Below, one piece after another: positions 9,036-19,664 of a stretch of DNA of 64,000 bases. The DNA lies in contig NZ_CP026377.1 in NCBI RefSeq assembly GCF_002953195.1, positions 1,302,001 through 1,366,000 on the forward strand. Reading direction: 5' to 3'. The number at the start of each line of letters is the position of its first letter. Position 1 is the stretch's first letter. The notes beneath the pieces were generated by a model. The model searched no databases. It saw nothing but the letters and a program-made list of their open reading frames with translations, and was not told the origin of the DNA. The position numbers and the translations under genes are program-made. This DNA comes from Mixta gaviniae (GTDB lineage: Bacteria > Pseudomonadota > Gammaproteobacteria > Enterobacterales > Enterobacteriaceae).

Positions 9036-9060
9036 CAGCCTCGCCGTAGCGGCGGGGCTG
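9036..9060 (+). terminator. stem-loop between apt and dnaX
   Basis: CAGCCTCGCC and GGCGGGGCTG pair over 10 bp (one G-U) around a five-base loop. Only a short TGTT follows, so it is probably a partial terminator or mRNA-processing structure rather than a full stop before dnaX. Confidence 0.5.
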
Positions 9061-9102
9061 TGTTAGCATGTCCCACTGGTTTTCAACACATCCCGTGAAC
9101 GA

Positions 9103-11052
9103 ATGAGTTATCAGGTTCTGGCCCGAAAGTGGCGTCCACAAGCGTTTTCCGATGTCGTTGGTCAAGAGCATGTATTAACTGCGCTGGCGAACGGCCTGTC
9201 GCTGGGACGAATCCACCACGCTTATCTTTTTTCCGGCACCCGCGGCGTCGGAAAGACCACCATTGCGCGTCTGTTGGCCAAAGGGCTCAATTGCGAAACC
9301 GGCATTACCGCCACCCCGTGCGGCGTGTGCGATAACTGTCGCGAAATCGAGCAGGGCCGTTTTGTCGATCTGATTGAAATCGATGCCGCGTCGCGCACCA
9401 AAGTCGAAGACACGCGCGATCTGCTGGACAACGTGCAGTACGCGCCGGCGCGCGGCCGCTTCAAGGTCTACCTGATCGATGAAGTGCATATGCTGTCGCG
9501 CCACAGCTTCAACGCGCTGTTAAAAACCCTCGAAGAGCCGCCCGCGCACGTTAAATTTCTGCTGGCGACCACCGATCCGCAAAAATTGCCGGTCACCATC
9601 CTTTCCCGCTGTCTGCAGTTCCATCTTAAAGCGCTGGACGTCGATCAGATTCGTCAGCAGCTGGAATATGTGCTGCAGCAGGAGAATGTCAACGCCGAGC
9701 TGCGGGCGCTGCAGCTGCTGGCGCGTGCCGCCGACGGCAGCATGCGCGACGCGCTCAGCCTCACCGATCAGGCGATAGCCACCGGTCAGGGTCAGGTGAC
9801 GACGGAAAGCGTCGCCGCGATGCTCGGCACGCTGGATGACGACCAGCCGCTGGCGCTGATTGAAGCATTGGCCGCCGCCGACGGTCAGCAGACCATGGCG
9901 TTACTGCAGCAGGCGGCAAGCCGCGGCGTGGAGTGGGAAGCGCTGCTGGTGGAGATGCTGCGTTTGCTGCACCGCATCGCCATGATCCAGCTGCTGCCTT
10001 CCGCGTTGAGCGACGAATACGCAGGGGTTGAACATCGCCTGCGCGAGCTGGCGCGCATCGTGCCGCCGGCCGACGTGCAGCTCTATTACCAGACCATCCT
10101 GATGGGACGCAAAGAGCTGCCGCTGGCGCCCGATCGCCGTATGGGCGTGGAGATGACTTTGCTGCGCGCGCTGGCGTTCCATCCGCAGGTCGAGATCGCC
10201 GAGCCGGTCACGCGCCCGGTGATGACGCCGCAGCCGAACGTACAGGTGCCGCCGTCGGCCTCCGCCGCCGCGTTCGCCGCGCCGGAGACGCCGAAACCGG
10301 CGCCGTCGCCCGCCGCGGCCGGCGCCGCCCCGGATGTGCCTCTGCCCGACGCGACCAGCCAGCTCCTTCAGGCGCGTACACAGCTGTTGCGCCAGCAGGG
10401 GGCGAACAAACTAAAAAAGAGTGAGCCGGCAGCGCACAGTGCGCGGCCGGCAGGCTCGGCGCTGGAACGTCTCGCTCAGGTAACCGAGCGAGCCAGCAAA
10501 CGACCTGCGGCGGAAAACGCGGCGCCGGTCAAGAAAGAGGCCTACCGCTGGAAGGCGCAGAATGTCGCCATCGAGACGGAAGCGCCGCAGGTGGCCACGC
10601 CGAAAGCGCTGCGCTCGGCGCTGGAGCATGAAAAGACGCCTGAGCTGGCGGCGCGGCTGGCGGAAGAGGCGCTGCAGCGCGATGCCTGGGCGGCGGAGAT
10701 CGCCACGCTGACGCTGCCGAAGCTGGTGCAGCAGCTGGCGCTCAACGCCTGGAAAGAGGAGACGGCGCAGGGCATTTGTCTCCATCTGCGCAGCAGCCAG
10801 CGTCATCTTAATTCCGCCTCGGCGCAGCAGGTGCTGACCGACGCGTTAAGCCAGTCCAGCGGCAAGCCGGTAGAACTGTCTATTATTGAAGATGATAATC
10901 CAGCGGTGTTGACGCCGCTGGAATGGCGACAGAAGATCTATGAAGAAAAGCTGGCGCAGGCGCGCCAGTCCATCATCGCGGATAGCCACATACAGACTCT
11001 GCGTCGCTTTTTCGACGCCGATCTGGATGAGGAGAGTATTCGTCCCGTTTGA
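9103..11052 (+). CDS. dnaX: DNA polymerase III subunits tau and gamma
   Basis: A 649-residue tau subunit of the clamp-loader complex, which loads the beta sliding clamp and joins two polymerase cores to DnaB. Walker A GTRGVGKTT lies at 45-53, the zinc cysteines at 64, 73, 76 and 79, and the SRC sensor motif in LSRCLQFHL. An Ala/Pro-rich linker begins near residue 370. A slippery A AAA AAG at 10413-10419, an upstream AGGGGG and a downstream hairpin predict a -1 frameshift. That shift reads one GAG codon and stops at TGA 10422-10424, giving a gamma subunit of 440 residues. The tau C-terminus continues in frame to DEESIRPV. ybaB follows 51 nt downstream. Confidence 0.98.
   Translation: MSYQVLARKWRPQAFSDVVGQEHVLTALANGLSLGRIHHAYLFSGTRGVGKTTIARLLAKGLNCETGITATPCGVCDNCREIEQGRFVDLIEIDAASRTKVEDTRDLLDNVQYAPARGRFKVYLIDEVHMLSRHSFNALLKTLEEPPAHVKFLLATTDPQKLPVTILSRCLQFHLKALDVDQIRQQLEYVLQQENVNAELRALQLLARAADGSMRDALSLTDQAIATGQGQVTTESVAAMLGTLDDDQPLALIEALAAADGQQTMALLQQAASRGVEWEALLVEMLRLLHRIAMIQLLPSALSDEYAGVEHRLRELARIVPPADVQLYYQTILMGRKELPLAPDRRMGVEMTLLRALAFHPQVEIAEPVTRPVMTPQPNVQVPPSASAAAFAAPETPKPAPSPAAAGAAPDVPLPDATSQLLQARTQLLRQQGANKLKKSEPAAHSARPAGSALERLAQVTERASKRPAAENAAPVKKEAYRWKAQNVAIETEAPQVATPKALRSALEHEKTPELAARLAEEALQRDAWAAEIATLTLPKLVQQLALNAWKEETAQGICLHLRSSQRHLNSASAQQVLTDALSQSSGKPVELSIIEDDNPAVLTPLEWRQKIYEEKLAQARQSIIADSHIQTLRRFFDADLDEESIRPV
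10397..10451 (+). other. programmed -1 ribosomal frameshift signal in dnaX
   Basis: Three elements are visible: a Shine-Dalgarno-like AGGGGG (10397-10402) ten bases upstream, the slippery heptamer A AAA AAG (10413-10419), and a stem-loop. The stem arms GCCGGC (10425-10430) and GCCGGC (10446-10451) enclose a further GCGCA/TGCGC pairing. The -1 frame meets TGA after one codon. The arrangement is that of E. coli dnaX. Confidence 0.93.
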
Positions 11053-11103
11053 ATCGCCGCATAAACCTGATGGCTTACGCGGCCCGAGCAAAGAGAGAAG
11101 AGT

Positions 11104-11433
11104 ATGTTTGGTAAAGGCGGTTTGGGTAACCTGATGAAACAGGCCCAGCAGATGCAGGACAAAATGCAGCAGGTACAACAAGAGATCGCTGAAATGGAAG
11201 TGACCGGCGAATCTGGCGCGGGCCTGGTAAAAGTGACCATCAACGGCGCGCACAACTGCCGTCGCGTAGAGGTGGATCCGAGTCTGCTGGAAGATGACAA
11301 AGATATGCTGGAAGACCTGGTTGCGGCGGCGTTCAACGATGCGGCGCGCCGCATTGCCGAAGCGCAGCAGGAAAAAATGGCCTCCGTCTCCTCCGGCATG
11401 CAGCTGCCGCCGGGCTTTAAGATGCCGTTCTGA
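11104..11433 (+). CDS. ybaB: YbaB/EbfC nucleoid-associated protein
   Basis: A 109-residue protein starting [20 protein letters not shown]. It shows the long N-terminal helix and central beta strands ([17 protein letters not shown]) of the YbaB/EbfC DNA-binding family. It binds DNA as a dimer and is proposed to shape the nucleoid and assist RecR-related repair. It lies between dnaX and recR, and its stop overlaps the recR ATG by one base, implying translational coupling. Confidence 0.97.
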   Translation: MFGKGGLGNLMKQAQQMQDKMQQVQQEIAEMEVTGESGAGLVKVTINGAHNCRRVEVDPSLLEDDKDMLEDLVAAAFNDAARRIAEAQQEKMASVSSGMQLPPGFKMPF

Positions 11434-12038
11434 TGCAGACCAGCCCTTTGCTGGAGTCGCTAATGGAAGCGTTGCGCTGCTTACCGGGCGTCGGCCCGAA
11501 ATCGGCGCAGCGTATGGCGTTTCAGCTATTGCAGCGCGATCGCAGCGGAGGCATGCGCCTGGCTCAGGCGCTGACGCGCGCTATGTCGGAAATTGGTCAC
11601 TGCGCGGATTGCCGCACCTTTACCGAGCAGGAAATCTGCACCATCTGCGCGAACCCGCGTCGCCAGCAAAATGGGCAGATTTGCGTGGTGGAGAGTCCGG
11701 CGGATATTCACGCCATTGAGCAAACCGGGCAGTTCGCCGGGCGTTATTTTGTGCTGATGGGGCACCTTTCTCCGCTGGACGGCATCGGCCCGCAGGATAT
11801 CGGGCTCGATCGGCTGGAGCAGCGCCTGGAGAAAGAGACCATTCAGGAGCTGATCCTCGCCACCAACCCCACGGTGGAAGGCGAAGCGACCGCCAACTAT
11901 ATCGCCGGGCTGTGCGCGCAGTACGGCGTTGACGCCAGCCGCATCGCCCACGGCGTGCCGGTCGGCGGCGAACTGGAAATGGTGGATGGCACCACGCTGT
12001 CGCACTCGCTGGCCGGACGGCACAAGATTAAATACTGA
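11433..12038 (+). CDS. recR: recombination mediator RecR
   Basis: A 201-residue protein of the RecFOR pathway, which loads RecA onto SSB-coated gaps. A helix-hairpin-helix ([15 protein letters not shown], residues 16-30) is followed by a C4 zinc finger (Cys57, 60, 69, 72), a Toprim domain from about residue 80 ([10 protein letters not shown]) and the C-terminal [12 protein letters not shown] segment. Length matches E. coli RecR. It is the last gene of dnaX-ybaB-recR and is followed by a stem-loop that abuts the htpG heat-shock promoter. Confidence 0.98.
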   Translation: MQTSPLLESLMEALRCLPGVGPKSAQRMAFQLLQRDRSGGMRLAQALTRAMSEIGHCADCRTFTEQEICTICANPRRQQNGQICVVESPADIHAIEQTGQFAGRYFVLMGHLSPLDGIGPQDIGLDRLEQRLEKETIQELILATNPTVEGEATANYIAGLCAQYGVDASRIAHGVPVGGELEMVDGTTLSHSLAGRHKIKY

Positions 12039-12044
12039 CCACTT

Positions 12045-12068
12045 GCTGGCACATTCCGTTGTGCCAGC
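12045..12068 (+). terminator. stem-loop after recR
   Basis: GCTGGCACA and TGTGCCAGC form a 9-bp stem around a six-base loop seven nt past the recR stop. The T-run (TTTTT) is displaced by about ten bases, and the right arm abuts the -35 of the htpG promoter. Confidence 0.55.
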
Positions 12069-12095
12069 TTGAAAAGCTTTTTCCCATCCCCATCT
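12068..12095 (+). promoter_or_regulatory. sigma-32 heat-shock promoter of htpG
   Basis: CTTGAAA, 13 nt, then CCCCATCT, which is a near-perfect match to the sigma-32 (RpoH) consensus. It lies about 50 nt upstream of the htpG ATG. htpG is an established heat-shock gene. Confidence 0.9.
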
Positions 12096-12141
12096 CTTCC
12101 TCAACGTTCGATAAACCTGTTTCAGTTGAGGTAGCCAAACC

Positions 12142-14010
12142 ATGAAAGGACAAGAGACGCGTGGTTTCCAGTCAGAGGTCAAACAGCTTCTGCACCTGAT
12201 GATCCATTCCCTCTATTCGAATAAAGAGATTTTCCTGCGCGAGCTGATTTCCAATGCCTCCGATGCGGCGGATAAGTTGCGTTTCCGCGCGCTCTCCACG
12301 CCCGATCTGTATGAAGGCGACGGCGAACTGCGCGTAAGGGTCTCAGTCGATAAGGAAAACCGCACGCTGACGCTGAGCGATAACGGCATCGGTATGCGTC
12401 GCGATGAGGTGATTGAGAACCTCGGCACCATCGCCAAATCAGGCACCAAAGCTTTCCTGGAATCGCTTGGCTCCGACCAGGCGAAAGACAGCCAGCTGAT
12501 CGGCCAGTTCGGCGTCGGCTTCTACTCCGCATTTATCGTTGCCGATAAGGTGACGGTGCGCACCCGCGCCGCCGGCGCCGCGCCGGAAGAGGGCGTGTTC
12601 TGGGAATCCGCCGGCGAAGGCGAATACACCATCGACGATCTGACCAAAGCGGATCGCGGCACCGAAATCACGCTGCACCTGCGTGAAGGCGAGGATGAGT
12701 TTCTCGACAGCTGGCGCGTGCGCAACATCATCAGCAAATATTCCGATCACATCGCGCTGCCGGTGGAGATCGAAACCAAAGATGAAGAGAGCGACACCAC
12801 CAGCTGGGAAAAAATCAACAAGGCGCAGGCGTTGTGGACCCGCAACAAAGCGGAGGTCACCGATGAAGAGTACAACGAATTCTACAAGCATATCGCGCAT
12901 GACTTCAGCGATCCGCTGGCCTGGAGCCACAACCGTGTGGAAGGCAAGCAGGAGTACACCAGCCTGCTTTACATTCCGGCGCGCGCGCCCTGGGATATGT
13001 GGAATCGCGATCACAAGCATGGCCTGAAACTCTATGTTCAGCGCGTCTTTATCATGGATGACGCCGAGCAGTTTATGCCGAACTACCTGCGCTTCGTGCG
13101 CGGCCTGATCGACTCCAACGATCTGCCGCTGAACGTGTCGCGCGAAATTCTGCAGGACAACCGTATCACCCAGAACCTGCGCAGCGCGCTGACCAAACGC
13201 GTTCTGCAGATGCTGGACAAGCTGGCGAAAGATGACGCGGAGAAATATCAGCAGTTCTGGCGCGAATTCGGCCTGGTGCTGAAAGAGGGACCGGCGGAAG
13301 ATCACGCCAACCAGCAGGCGATCGCTAAACTGCTGCGTTTCGCCACCACCAGCAGCGAAGGGGCGGCGCAGACCGTTTCGCTGGAAGAGTACGTCAGCCG
13401 TATGGTGGACGGGCAGGATAAGATTTACTACATCACCGCCGACAGCTACGCCGCGGCGAAAAGCAGCCCGCACCTGGAGCTGTTCCGCAAGAAAGGCATT
13501 GAGGTGCTGCTGCTCTCCGATCGCATTGATGAATGGATGATGAGCTACCTGCCTGAATTCGATGGCAAAGCTTTCCAGTCGGTCAGCAAAGCGGATGAAA
13601 CGCTGGAAAAACTGGCTGACGAAGAGAACGACGCGCAGAAAGAAGCGGAAAAAGCGCTGGAGCCGTTTGTCGATCGCGTGAAAACGCTGCTGGGCGAACG
13701 CGTGAAAGAGGTGCGCCTGACGCATCGTCTGACCGACACGCCGGCGATCGTCACTACCGACGCCAATGAAATGAGTACCCAGATGGCTAAGCTGTTCGCC
13801 GCAGCCGGACAGGCGGTGCCGGACGTGAAGTACATCTTCGAACTCAACCCGGACCACGCGCTGGTGAAACGCGCGGCGGATACCCAGGATGAAGCGCGCT
13901 TCGCTGAATGGGTCGAGCTGCTGTTGGATCAGGCGCTGTTCGCCGAGCGCGGCACGCTGGAAGATCCTAACCAGTTTATCCGCCGCATGAACCAGCTGCT
14001 GCTGGCCTGA
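12142..14010 (+). CDS. htpG: HtpG, bacterial Hsp90 chaperone
   Basis: A 622-residue ATP-dependent chaperone of the Hsp90 family, two residues shorter than the E. coli protein. The N-terminal GHKL ATPase shows [21 protein letters not shown] and [11 protein letters not shown] (lid and P-loop region). Middle and C-terminal dimerisation domains follow. It remodels client proteins with DnaK. A sigma-32 promoter directly upstream predicts heat induction, and a terminator follows within 45 nt. Confidence 0.98.
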   Translation: MKGQETRGFQSEVKQLLHLMIHSLYSNKEIFLRELISNASDAADKLRFRALSTPDLYEGDGELRVRVSVDKENRTLTLSDNGIGMRRDEVIENLGTIAKSGTKAFLESLGSDQAKDSQLIGQFGVGFYSAFIVADKVTVRTRAAGAAPEEGVFWESAGEGEYTIDDLTKADRGTEITLHLREGEDEFLDSWRVRNIISKYSDHIALPVEIETKDEESDTTSWEKINKAQALWTRNKAEVTDEEYNEFYKHIAHDFSDPLAWSHNRVEGKQEYTSLLYIPARAPWDMWNRDHKHGLKLYVQRVFIMDDAEQFMPNYLRFVRGLIDSNDLPLNVSREILQDNRITQNLRSALTKRVLQMLDKLAKDDAEKYQQFWREFGLVLKEGPAEDHANQQAIAKLLRFATTSSEGAAQTVSLEEYVSRMVDGQDKIYYITADSYAAAKSSPHLELFRKKGIEVLLLSDRIDEWMMSYLPEFDGKAFQSVSKADETLEKLADEENDAQKEAEKALEPFVDRVKTLLGERVKEVRLTHRLTDTPAIVTTDANEMSTQMAKLFAAAGQAVPDVKYIFELNPDHALVKRAADTQDEARFAEWVELLLDQALFAERGTLEDPNQFIRRMNQLLLA

Positions 14011-14028
14011 TTGCGATAGCCTGCCCTG

Positions 14029-14053
14029 AGCCGGCCTCTGCGCCGGCTTTTTT
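14029..14053 (+). terminator. Rho-independent terminator of htpG
   Basis: AGCCGGC and GCCGGCT form a 7-bp GC-rich stem with a six-base loop followed by T6. Confidence 0.9.
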
Positions 14054-14225
14054 ACGGCTGCGCTCTGTCTGAAAAATGGCGATTATCCGATGCCGGGCTG
14101 GATCCTATGGACGATCCGGTTGATGATAGCCGCAGAGTTCGCATTCTTTCTCGCCAGAGCCGCTTCCCGCCCCGTTTCCTTGTGATGACCGGGGCTTAAT
14201 GGTATGTTCTTGGCCTTCTCAGTAG

Positions 14226-14900
<675 letters not shown>

Positions 14901-14920
14901 CAGATCTTCTGTACGCTCCT

Positions 14921-14959
14921 CGCCAGGCGTTTCTCCCGATACGCCTGGCGCGTTTTTTT
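14921..14959 (+). terminator. Rho-independent terminator of adk
   Basis: CGCCAGGCGT and ACGCCTGGCG form a perfect 10-bp stem with a ten-base loop, then CG and T7. Confidence 0.93.
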
Positions 14960-15139
14960 GCTTTCCTTTCCTCGCCGACGCGCTTGCGCTACGCTTCTTT
15001 CCTCGCTTTCCCCTATACTTTGCCGCTTAGCGCTTTCTTCTCTTGCAGGGAAAGGTTTTACCGGCGAGCGAATCCGCGCCAGCCAAGGTAAGATACAGGG
15101 CGAAAACAAGTTAATCCATTTAGATAACAGGGATATACG

Positions 15140-16099
15140 ATGAGGCAAGATAAACCCGGCGTCTTGCTGGTCAACCTGGGCACGCCAGATGCGCCAACCA
15201 CGCCGGCGGTAAAACGCTACCTGAAACAGTTCCTCAGCGACAAGCGCGTCGTCGATACGCCGCGCTGGCTGTGGTGGCCGATCCTCAACGGCATTATTCT
15301 GCCGATCCGCTCACCGCGCGTCTCTAAACTCTATGCCTCCGTCTGGATGGAAGGCGGATCGCCGCTGCTGGTTTACAGCAAGCGTCAGCGCGAGGCGCTG
15401 GCGGCGCAGCTGGATATTCCGGTTGAGCTGGGCATGAGCTACGGCAACCCCAGCCTGAAGAGCGCGGTGGACAGCCTGATGGCGCAGGGCGTAACACGCC
15501 TGATTGTGCTGCCGCTCTATCCGCAGTTCTCCTGCTCCACCGTGGCGGCGGTCTGGGATGGGTTGAGCAGCGTCTTTGCCGGCTACCGTTCGATGCCGGA
15601 CGTGCATTTTATCCGCGACTATGCCGAGCATCCGGCCTATATCGCCGCGCTGAAGGCGTCGGTTGAGCGCTCTTTCGCGAAAAATGGCAAGCCCGATCTG
15701 CTGGTGATGTCGTTCCACGGCATTCCGCAGCGCTTCGCCAATGAAGGCGATGACTATCCGCAGCGCTGCCGCGACACCACCGACGCGCTGACGCGCGCGC
15801 TGGGCCTGAGCGAAAACGAAGTGATGATGACTTTCCAGTCGCGCTTCGGCCGTGAGCCCTGGCTGACGCCCTATACCGATGAAACCATGCGCGGCCTGCC
15901 GGCGAAGGGCGTGCGCCACATTCAGATCATGAGTCCGGGCTTTTCCTCCGACTGTCTGGAAACGCTGGAAGAGATCAACGAGCAGAACCGTGAATTTTTC
16001 CTGCATGCCGGCGGCGAAAAGTTTGAATATATTCCGGCGCTCAATGACGACGAAGAGCATATCGCCATGATGCTGGCGCTGGTAAAAGCGCATCGCTGA
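15140..16099 (+). CDS. hemH: ferrochelatase
   Basis: A 319-residue enzyme that inserts ferrous iron into protoporphyrin IX, the last step of haem synthesis. It carries the family motifs [11 protein letters not shown] near the N-terminus, [23 protein letters not shown] with the catalytic His, and [15 protein letters not shown] near the C-terminus. Length is one residue less than in E. coli. In E. coli aes separates hemH from gsk; here gsk starts 57 nt downstream on the same strand. Confidence 0.98.
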   Translation: MRQDKPGVLLVNLGTPDAPTTPAVKRYLKQFLSDKRVVDTPRWLWWPILNGIILPIRSPRVSKLYASVWMEGGSPLLVYSKRQREALAAQLDIPVELGMSYGNPSLKSAVDSLMAQGVTRLIVLPLYPQFSCSTVAAVWDGLSSVFAGYRSMPDVHFIRDYAEHPAYIAALKASVERSFAKNGKPDLLVMSFHGIPQRFANEGDDYPQRCRDTTDALTRALGLSENEVMMTFQSRFGREPWLTPYTDETMRGLPAKGVRHIQIMSPGFSSDCLETLEEINEQNREFFLHAGGEKFEYIPALNDDEEHIAMMLALVKAHR

Positions 16100-16156
16100 G
16101 TAACGGCGGGGAGTGTGATATCATTCTCCGCCTGTTTTATTCTGAAGCCAACAACC

Positions 16157-17461
16157 ATGAAATTTCCCGGCCAACGCAAATCCAAACACTATTTTCCCGT
16201 CAGCGCGCGCGATCCGCTTATCCAGCCCGTTCAGCCCGAAAGCGAAACCGGCACCAGCTGGGTGGTCGGCATCGATCAGACGCTGGTGGATATCGAAGCA
16301 AAAGTCGATAACGCCTTTGTGGCGCGCTACGGACTTAGCGTTGGCCATTCGCTGGTGATTGAGGATGAAGTGGCGGACGCGCTCTACGCAGAGCTGATGC
16401 GCGACAATCTGATCACCCATCAGTTCGCCGGCGGTACCATCGGCAATACCATGCACAACTACTCGGTACTGGCGGACGACCGCTCGGTGCTGCTTGGCGT
16501 GATGTGCAACAACGTGCAGATCGGCGGCTACGCCTATCGCTATCTCTGCAACACCTCCAGCCGCACCGACCTTAACTACCTGCAGGGCGTCGACGGCGCT
16601 ATCGGCCGCTGCTTTACGCTGATCGGCGATAACGGCGAGCGCACTTTCGCCATCAGTCCCGGCATGATGAACCAGCTGCGTCCGGAAAGTATTCCGGAAG
16701 CGGTGATCGCCGGCGCCTCCGCGCTGGTGCTGACCTCCTATCTGGTGCGCTGCAAGCCGGGCGAACCGATGCCGGAGGCGACCATGCAGGCGGTCGCCTG
16801 GGCGAAGCAGTACAACGTGCCGGTGGTGCTGACGCTGGGCACCAAACATGTGATCGCCGAAAACCCGCAATTCTGGCGCGACTTCCTGCGCGAACATGTC
16901 GCTATTCTGGCGATGAATGAAGAAGAGGGGCTGGAGCTGACCGGCTACGCCGATCCGCTGCAGGCGGCCGATAAAGCGCTGGAGTGGGTGGATTTGGTAC
17001 TATGCACCGCCGGCCCCAACGGTCTCTATATGGCGGGTTACACCGAAGAGGGCGCGAAGCGCCAGACTAACCATCCGCTGCTGCCGGGCGCCATCGCGGA
17101 ATTTAACCAGTATGAATTCAGCCGCGCCATGCGTTATCAGGATTGCCAGCAGCCGCTGCGCATCTATTCGCATATCGCCCCCTATATGGGCGGGCCGGAG
17201 AAGATCATGAATACCAACGGGGCAGGGGATGGCGCGCTGGCGGCGCTGCTGCACGATATTACCGCCAACAGCTATCACCGCAACAACGTGCCCAACTCCA
17301 GCAAGCATCAGCGCAGTTACTTAACCTACTCGTCGCTGGCGCAGGTCTGCAAATATGCCAACCGCGTCAGCTATCAGGTGCTGAATCAGCATTCGCCGCG
17401 TCTGACGCGCGGGCTGCCTGAGCGGGAAGACAGTCTGGAAGAGGCGTACTGGGAGCGTTAA
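16157..17461 (+). CDS. gsk: inosine/guanosine kinase
   Basis: A 434-residue PfkB/ribokinase-family enzyme that phosphorylates guanosine and inosine to GMP and IMP. The ATP/anion-hole motif NTNGAGDGALAALLHD is near residue 355. MKFPGQRKSKHYFPV matches the E. coli start, so the earlier in-frame ATG at 16115 was rejected. It is the same length as E. coli Gsk. It is convergent with ybaL, separated by about 40 nt. Confidence 0.98.
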   Translation: MKFPGQRKSKHYFPVSARDPLIQPVQPESETGTSWVVGIDQTLVDIEAKVDNAFVARYGLSVGHSLVIEDEVADALYAELMRDNLITHQFAGGTIGNTMHNYSVLADDRSVLLGVMCNNVQIGGYAYRYLCNTSSRTDLNYLQGVDGAIGRCFTLIGDNGERTFAISPGMMNQLRPESIPEAVIAGASALVLTSYLVRCKPGEPMPEATMQAVAWAKQYNVPVVLTLGTKHVIAENPQFWRDFLREHVAILAMNEEEGLELTGYADPLQAADKALEWVDLVLCTAGPNGLYMAGYTEEGAKRQTNHPLLPGAIAEFNQYEFSRAMRYQDCQQPLRIYSHIAPYMGGPEKIMNTNGAGDGALAALLHDITANSYHRNNVPNSSKHQRSYLTYSSLAQVCKYANRVSYQVLNQHSPRLTRGLPEREDSLEEAYWER

Positions 17462-17500
17462 GCGGAAAGCGTGCGCGGCGTGGCCCGCCGCGCAGCAAGA

Positions 17501-19195
17501 TCAGTTCGGGTGTTGCGGCGTCAGCATGGTCGGCGTCGCGTCCAGTCCCGCTTTCAGCATCGCCAGCATACTGTTGGCAATTTCCCGCTCGCCCATAATT
17601 ACATTGTCCGCGCCGCGTTCAAGGATGTAGTGAACCTCGTCGTCATAGTGCGCGCGGGCGATAATCTCCAGATGCGGATGTTTTTCGCGCGCCGCGGCGA
17701 TAATCTCGCCCGCCTCGTAGCCGTTGGGAATGCTCATCAGCAGCCAGCGGGCGCAGTCCAGACGCGCCAGCTCCATGGTTTCGACACGCGCCGCATTGCC
17801 TAATACCGCCCGGATCCCCTGTTCGCGCAGCGCTTCGACGCGCGTGCGCGCATTCTCCACCACCACAATCGGGATCTCCGCGTCGATCAGCAGCTGGCTC
17901 ACCAGGCTGCCCACCCGTCCATAACCGACAATCACCGCATGATTGCAGATATTGACCGGGATCTGTTTCTCTTCTTCCGTTGCCTCTTCCATGCTCTGCT
18001 CCTCGAAGTTTTCATGCTTATCGAGATAGCGCTCCAGCAGGGTAAACAGGATCGGGTTAAGCATAATTGACAGGATCGCGCCCGCCAGCACCAGATTGCG
18101 GCCCTCCTCGCTAAGCAAGTTCAGCGCGATGCCGAGGCCGGCGAGGATAAAGGCGAACTCGCCGATTTGCGCCAGGCTGACGGAAATGGTCAGCGCGGTA
18201 CGGCGCGAATGACCAAGCAGCGTCACCAGCAGCCAGGCTGCCAGCGATTTGCCCAGCACGATAATTGCCAGCGTGCCCAGCACCGCCAGCGGCTGCTGGA
18301 TAATGATCATTGGATCGAACAGCATGCCGACCGAAACGAAAAACAGTACCGCGAAGGCATCGCGCAGCGGTAGCGTATCGTGCGCGGCGCGATGGCTCAG
18401 CTCCGATTCGTTCAGCACCATGCCGGCAAAGAAGGCCCCCAGCGCAAAGGAGACATCGAAGAACTCCACCGCGCCGAAGGCGATACCCAGCGCCAGCGCC
18501 AGCACCGCCAGGGTGAACAGCTCGCGCGAGCCGGTGGCGGCGCTGCGTGCCAGAATCCACGGCACGACGCGGCGGCCGACCACCATCATCAGCACCATAA
18601 AGGCGGCGACCTTGCCGATGGTCCACAGCAGATCCCACGCCAGCAGCGACAGGCTGGCGTTGCCTTTCTCCAGCATGCCGGCAATCGCGGGCAGCAGCAC
18701 CAGCGTCAGCACCATCACCAGATCCTCGACGATCAGCCAGCCGATAGCGATCTGGCCACGCTGGCTGTCGATCAGCTGCCGCTCCTCCAGCGCGCGCAGC
18801 AGCACCACGGTACTGGCGGTAGAGAGGCAGAGCCCGAACACCAGCCCGGTCATCCAGTCCCAGCCGAGCGTGGTACTCAACCCAATACCCAGCAGCGTGG
18901 CGACGGTAATCTGCGCGATAGCGCCGGGAATGGCGATGGTTTTCACCGCCATCAAATCTTTCAGGGAGAAATGCAGACCCACGCCGAACATCAGCAGAAT
19001 AACGCCCAGCTCCGCCAGTTCAGGCGCCAGCTTGGTATCGGCGACGAACCCCGGGGTAAAGGGGCCCGCCAGAACGCCTGCAACCAAATAGCCCACCAGA
19101 GGGGAAATGCGCAGGCGGCTGGCGAGCATTCCCAGGAGAAAGGCGAGGACAAGGCCTCCGACAATAGTGGTAATCAGCGGGGTGCTGTGGTGCAT
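17501..19195 (-). CDS. ybaL: YbaL, CPA2-family monovalent cation/proton antiporter with RCK domain
   Basis: A 564-residue inner-membrane protein similar to E. coli YbaL. About 12-13 membrane helices (residues 1-380) begin MHHSTPLITTIVGGLVLAF. A cytoplasmic Glu-rich linker and a Rossmann-type RCK/TrkA-N domain (VIVGYGRVGSLVSQLL, near residue 420) follow. KefC-type proteins exchange K+ or Na+ for protons; the substrate of YbaL is not settled. The start with AAGGAGAC upstream matches E. coli, and the frame extends 44 codons further without support. fsr, its E. coli neighbour, is absent. Confidence 0.95.
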   Translation of the reverse strand: MHHSTPLITTIVGGLVLAFLLGMLASRLRISPLVGYLVAGVLAGPFTPGFVADTKLAPELAELGVILLMFGVGLHFSLKDLMAVKTIAIPGAIAQITVATLLGIGLSTTLGWDWMTGLVFGLCLSTASTVVLLRALEERQLIDSQRGQIAIGWLIVEDLVMVLTLVLLPAIAGMLEKGNASLSLLAWDLLWTIGKVAAFMVLMMVVGRRVVPWILARSAATGSRELFTLAVLALALGIAFGAVEFFDVSFALGAFFAGMVLNESELSHRAAHDTLPLRDAFAVLFFVSVGMLFDPMIIIQQPLAVLGTLAIIVLGKSLAAWLLVTLLGHSRRTALTISVSLAQIGEFAFILAGLGIALNLLSEEGRNLVLAGAILSIMLNPILFTLLERYLDKHENFEEQSMEEATEEEKQIPVNICNHAVIVGYGRVGSLVSQLLIDAEIPIVVVENARTRVEALREQGIRAVLGNAARVETMELARLDCARWLLMSIPNGYEAGEIIAAAREKHPHLEIIARAHYDDEVHYILERGADNVIMGEREIANSMLAMLKAGLDATPTMLTPQHPN

Positions 19196-19658
19196 GCTGT
19201 CTCCTTCTGTGTGCAACTGTGTCCGGTTGTAACCAGTGTAAAACAAAATGGGGGCGTCCGGGGGAGAATAAAGGGGGATAAAGTGAAAAAAGTGCAGGAA
19301 ATCTAAAAAATTGCGGGTGTGGGCCATTTTTTTTACTTATGACGCTACAACCTTGATGAACACTGTTGATAATCGTCATCTTTTTGCAAAAACAGTCTGC
19401 TAAAAAGCACTTCTTTCTCACACAAGGGTAATAAAAGCGATGTATGGGATGAAAAAGCAAAAATAGCCGCTGTTTTCCACGTAATATTTCGTCGGCCTAA
19501 AAAACTTTCGCGCGCTGCTGCGCAGAAGATTGCGGCCGCGCCAGCCTTCAGGCATAACTAGCGTTATTCCGACGGCGGCCTGCGTTCGCCGTCGTTGATT
19601 ATCATGGCGGCGCGCCCGGCGAGCGGGCAGGGCAGCCAGATGCCTGTCAACAAGGAGA
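19196..19658. other. intergenic region between ybaL and ushA
   Basis: About 460 nt hold the divergent promoters of ybaL and ushA and no credible gene. Visible are an AT-rich stretch (about 19300-19500) and a stem-loop GACGGCG/CGCCGTC at 19571-19593 in the likely ushA leader. E. coli has fsr here; I see no recognisable remnant of it. Confidence 0.6.
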
Positions 19659-19664
19659 ATGACG

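Noticed and set aside
12439..13857. 472-codon open frame antisense to htpG
   Set aside because: It is the shadow of a GC-rich coding strand, with no recognisable domain and with composition typical of antisense frames (many His, Gln, Arg).
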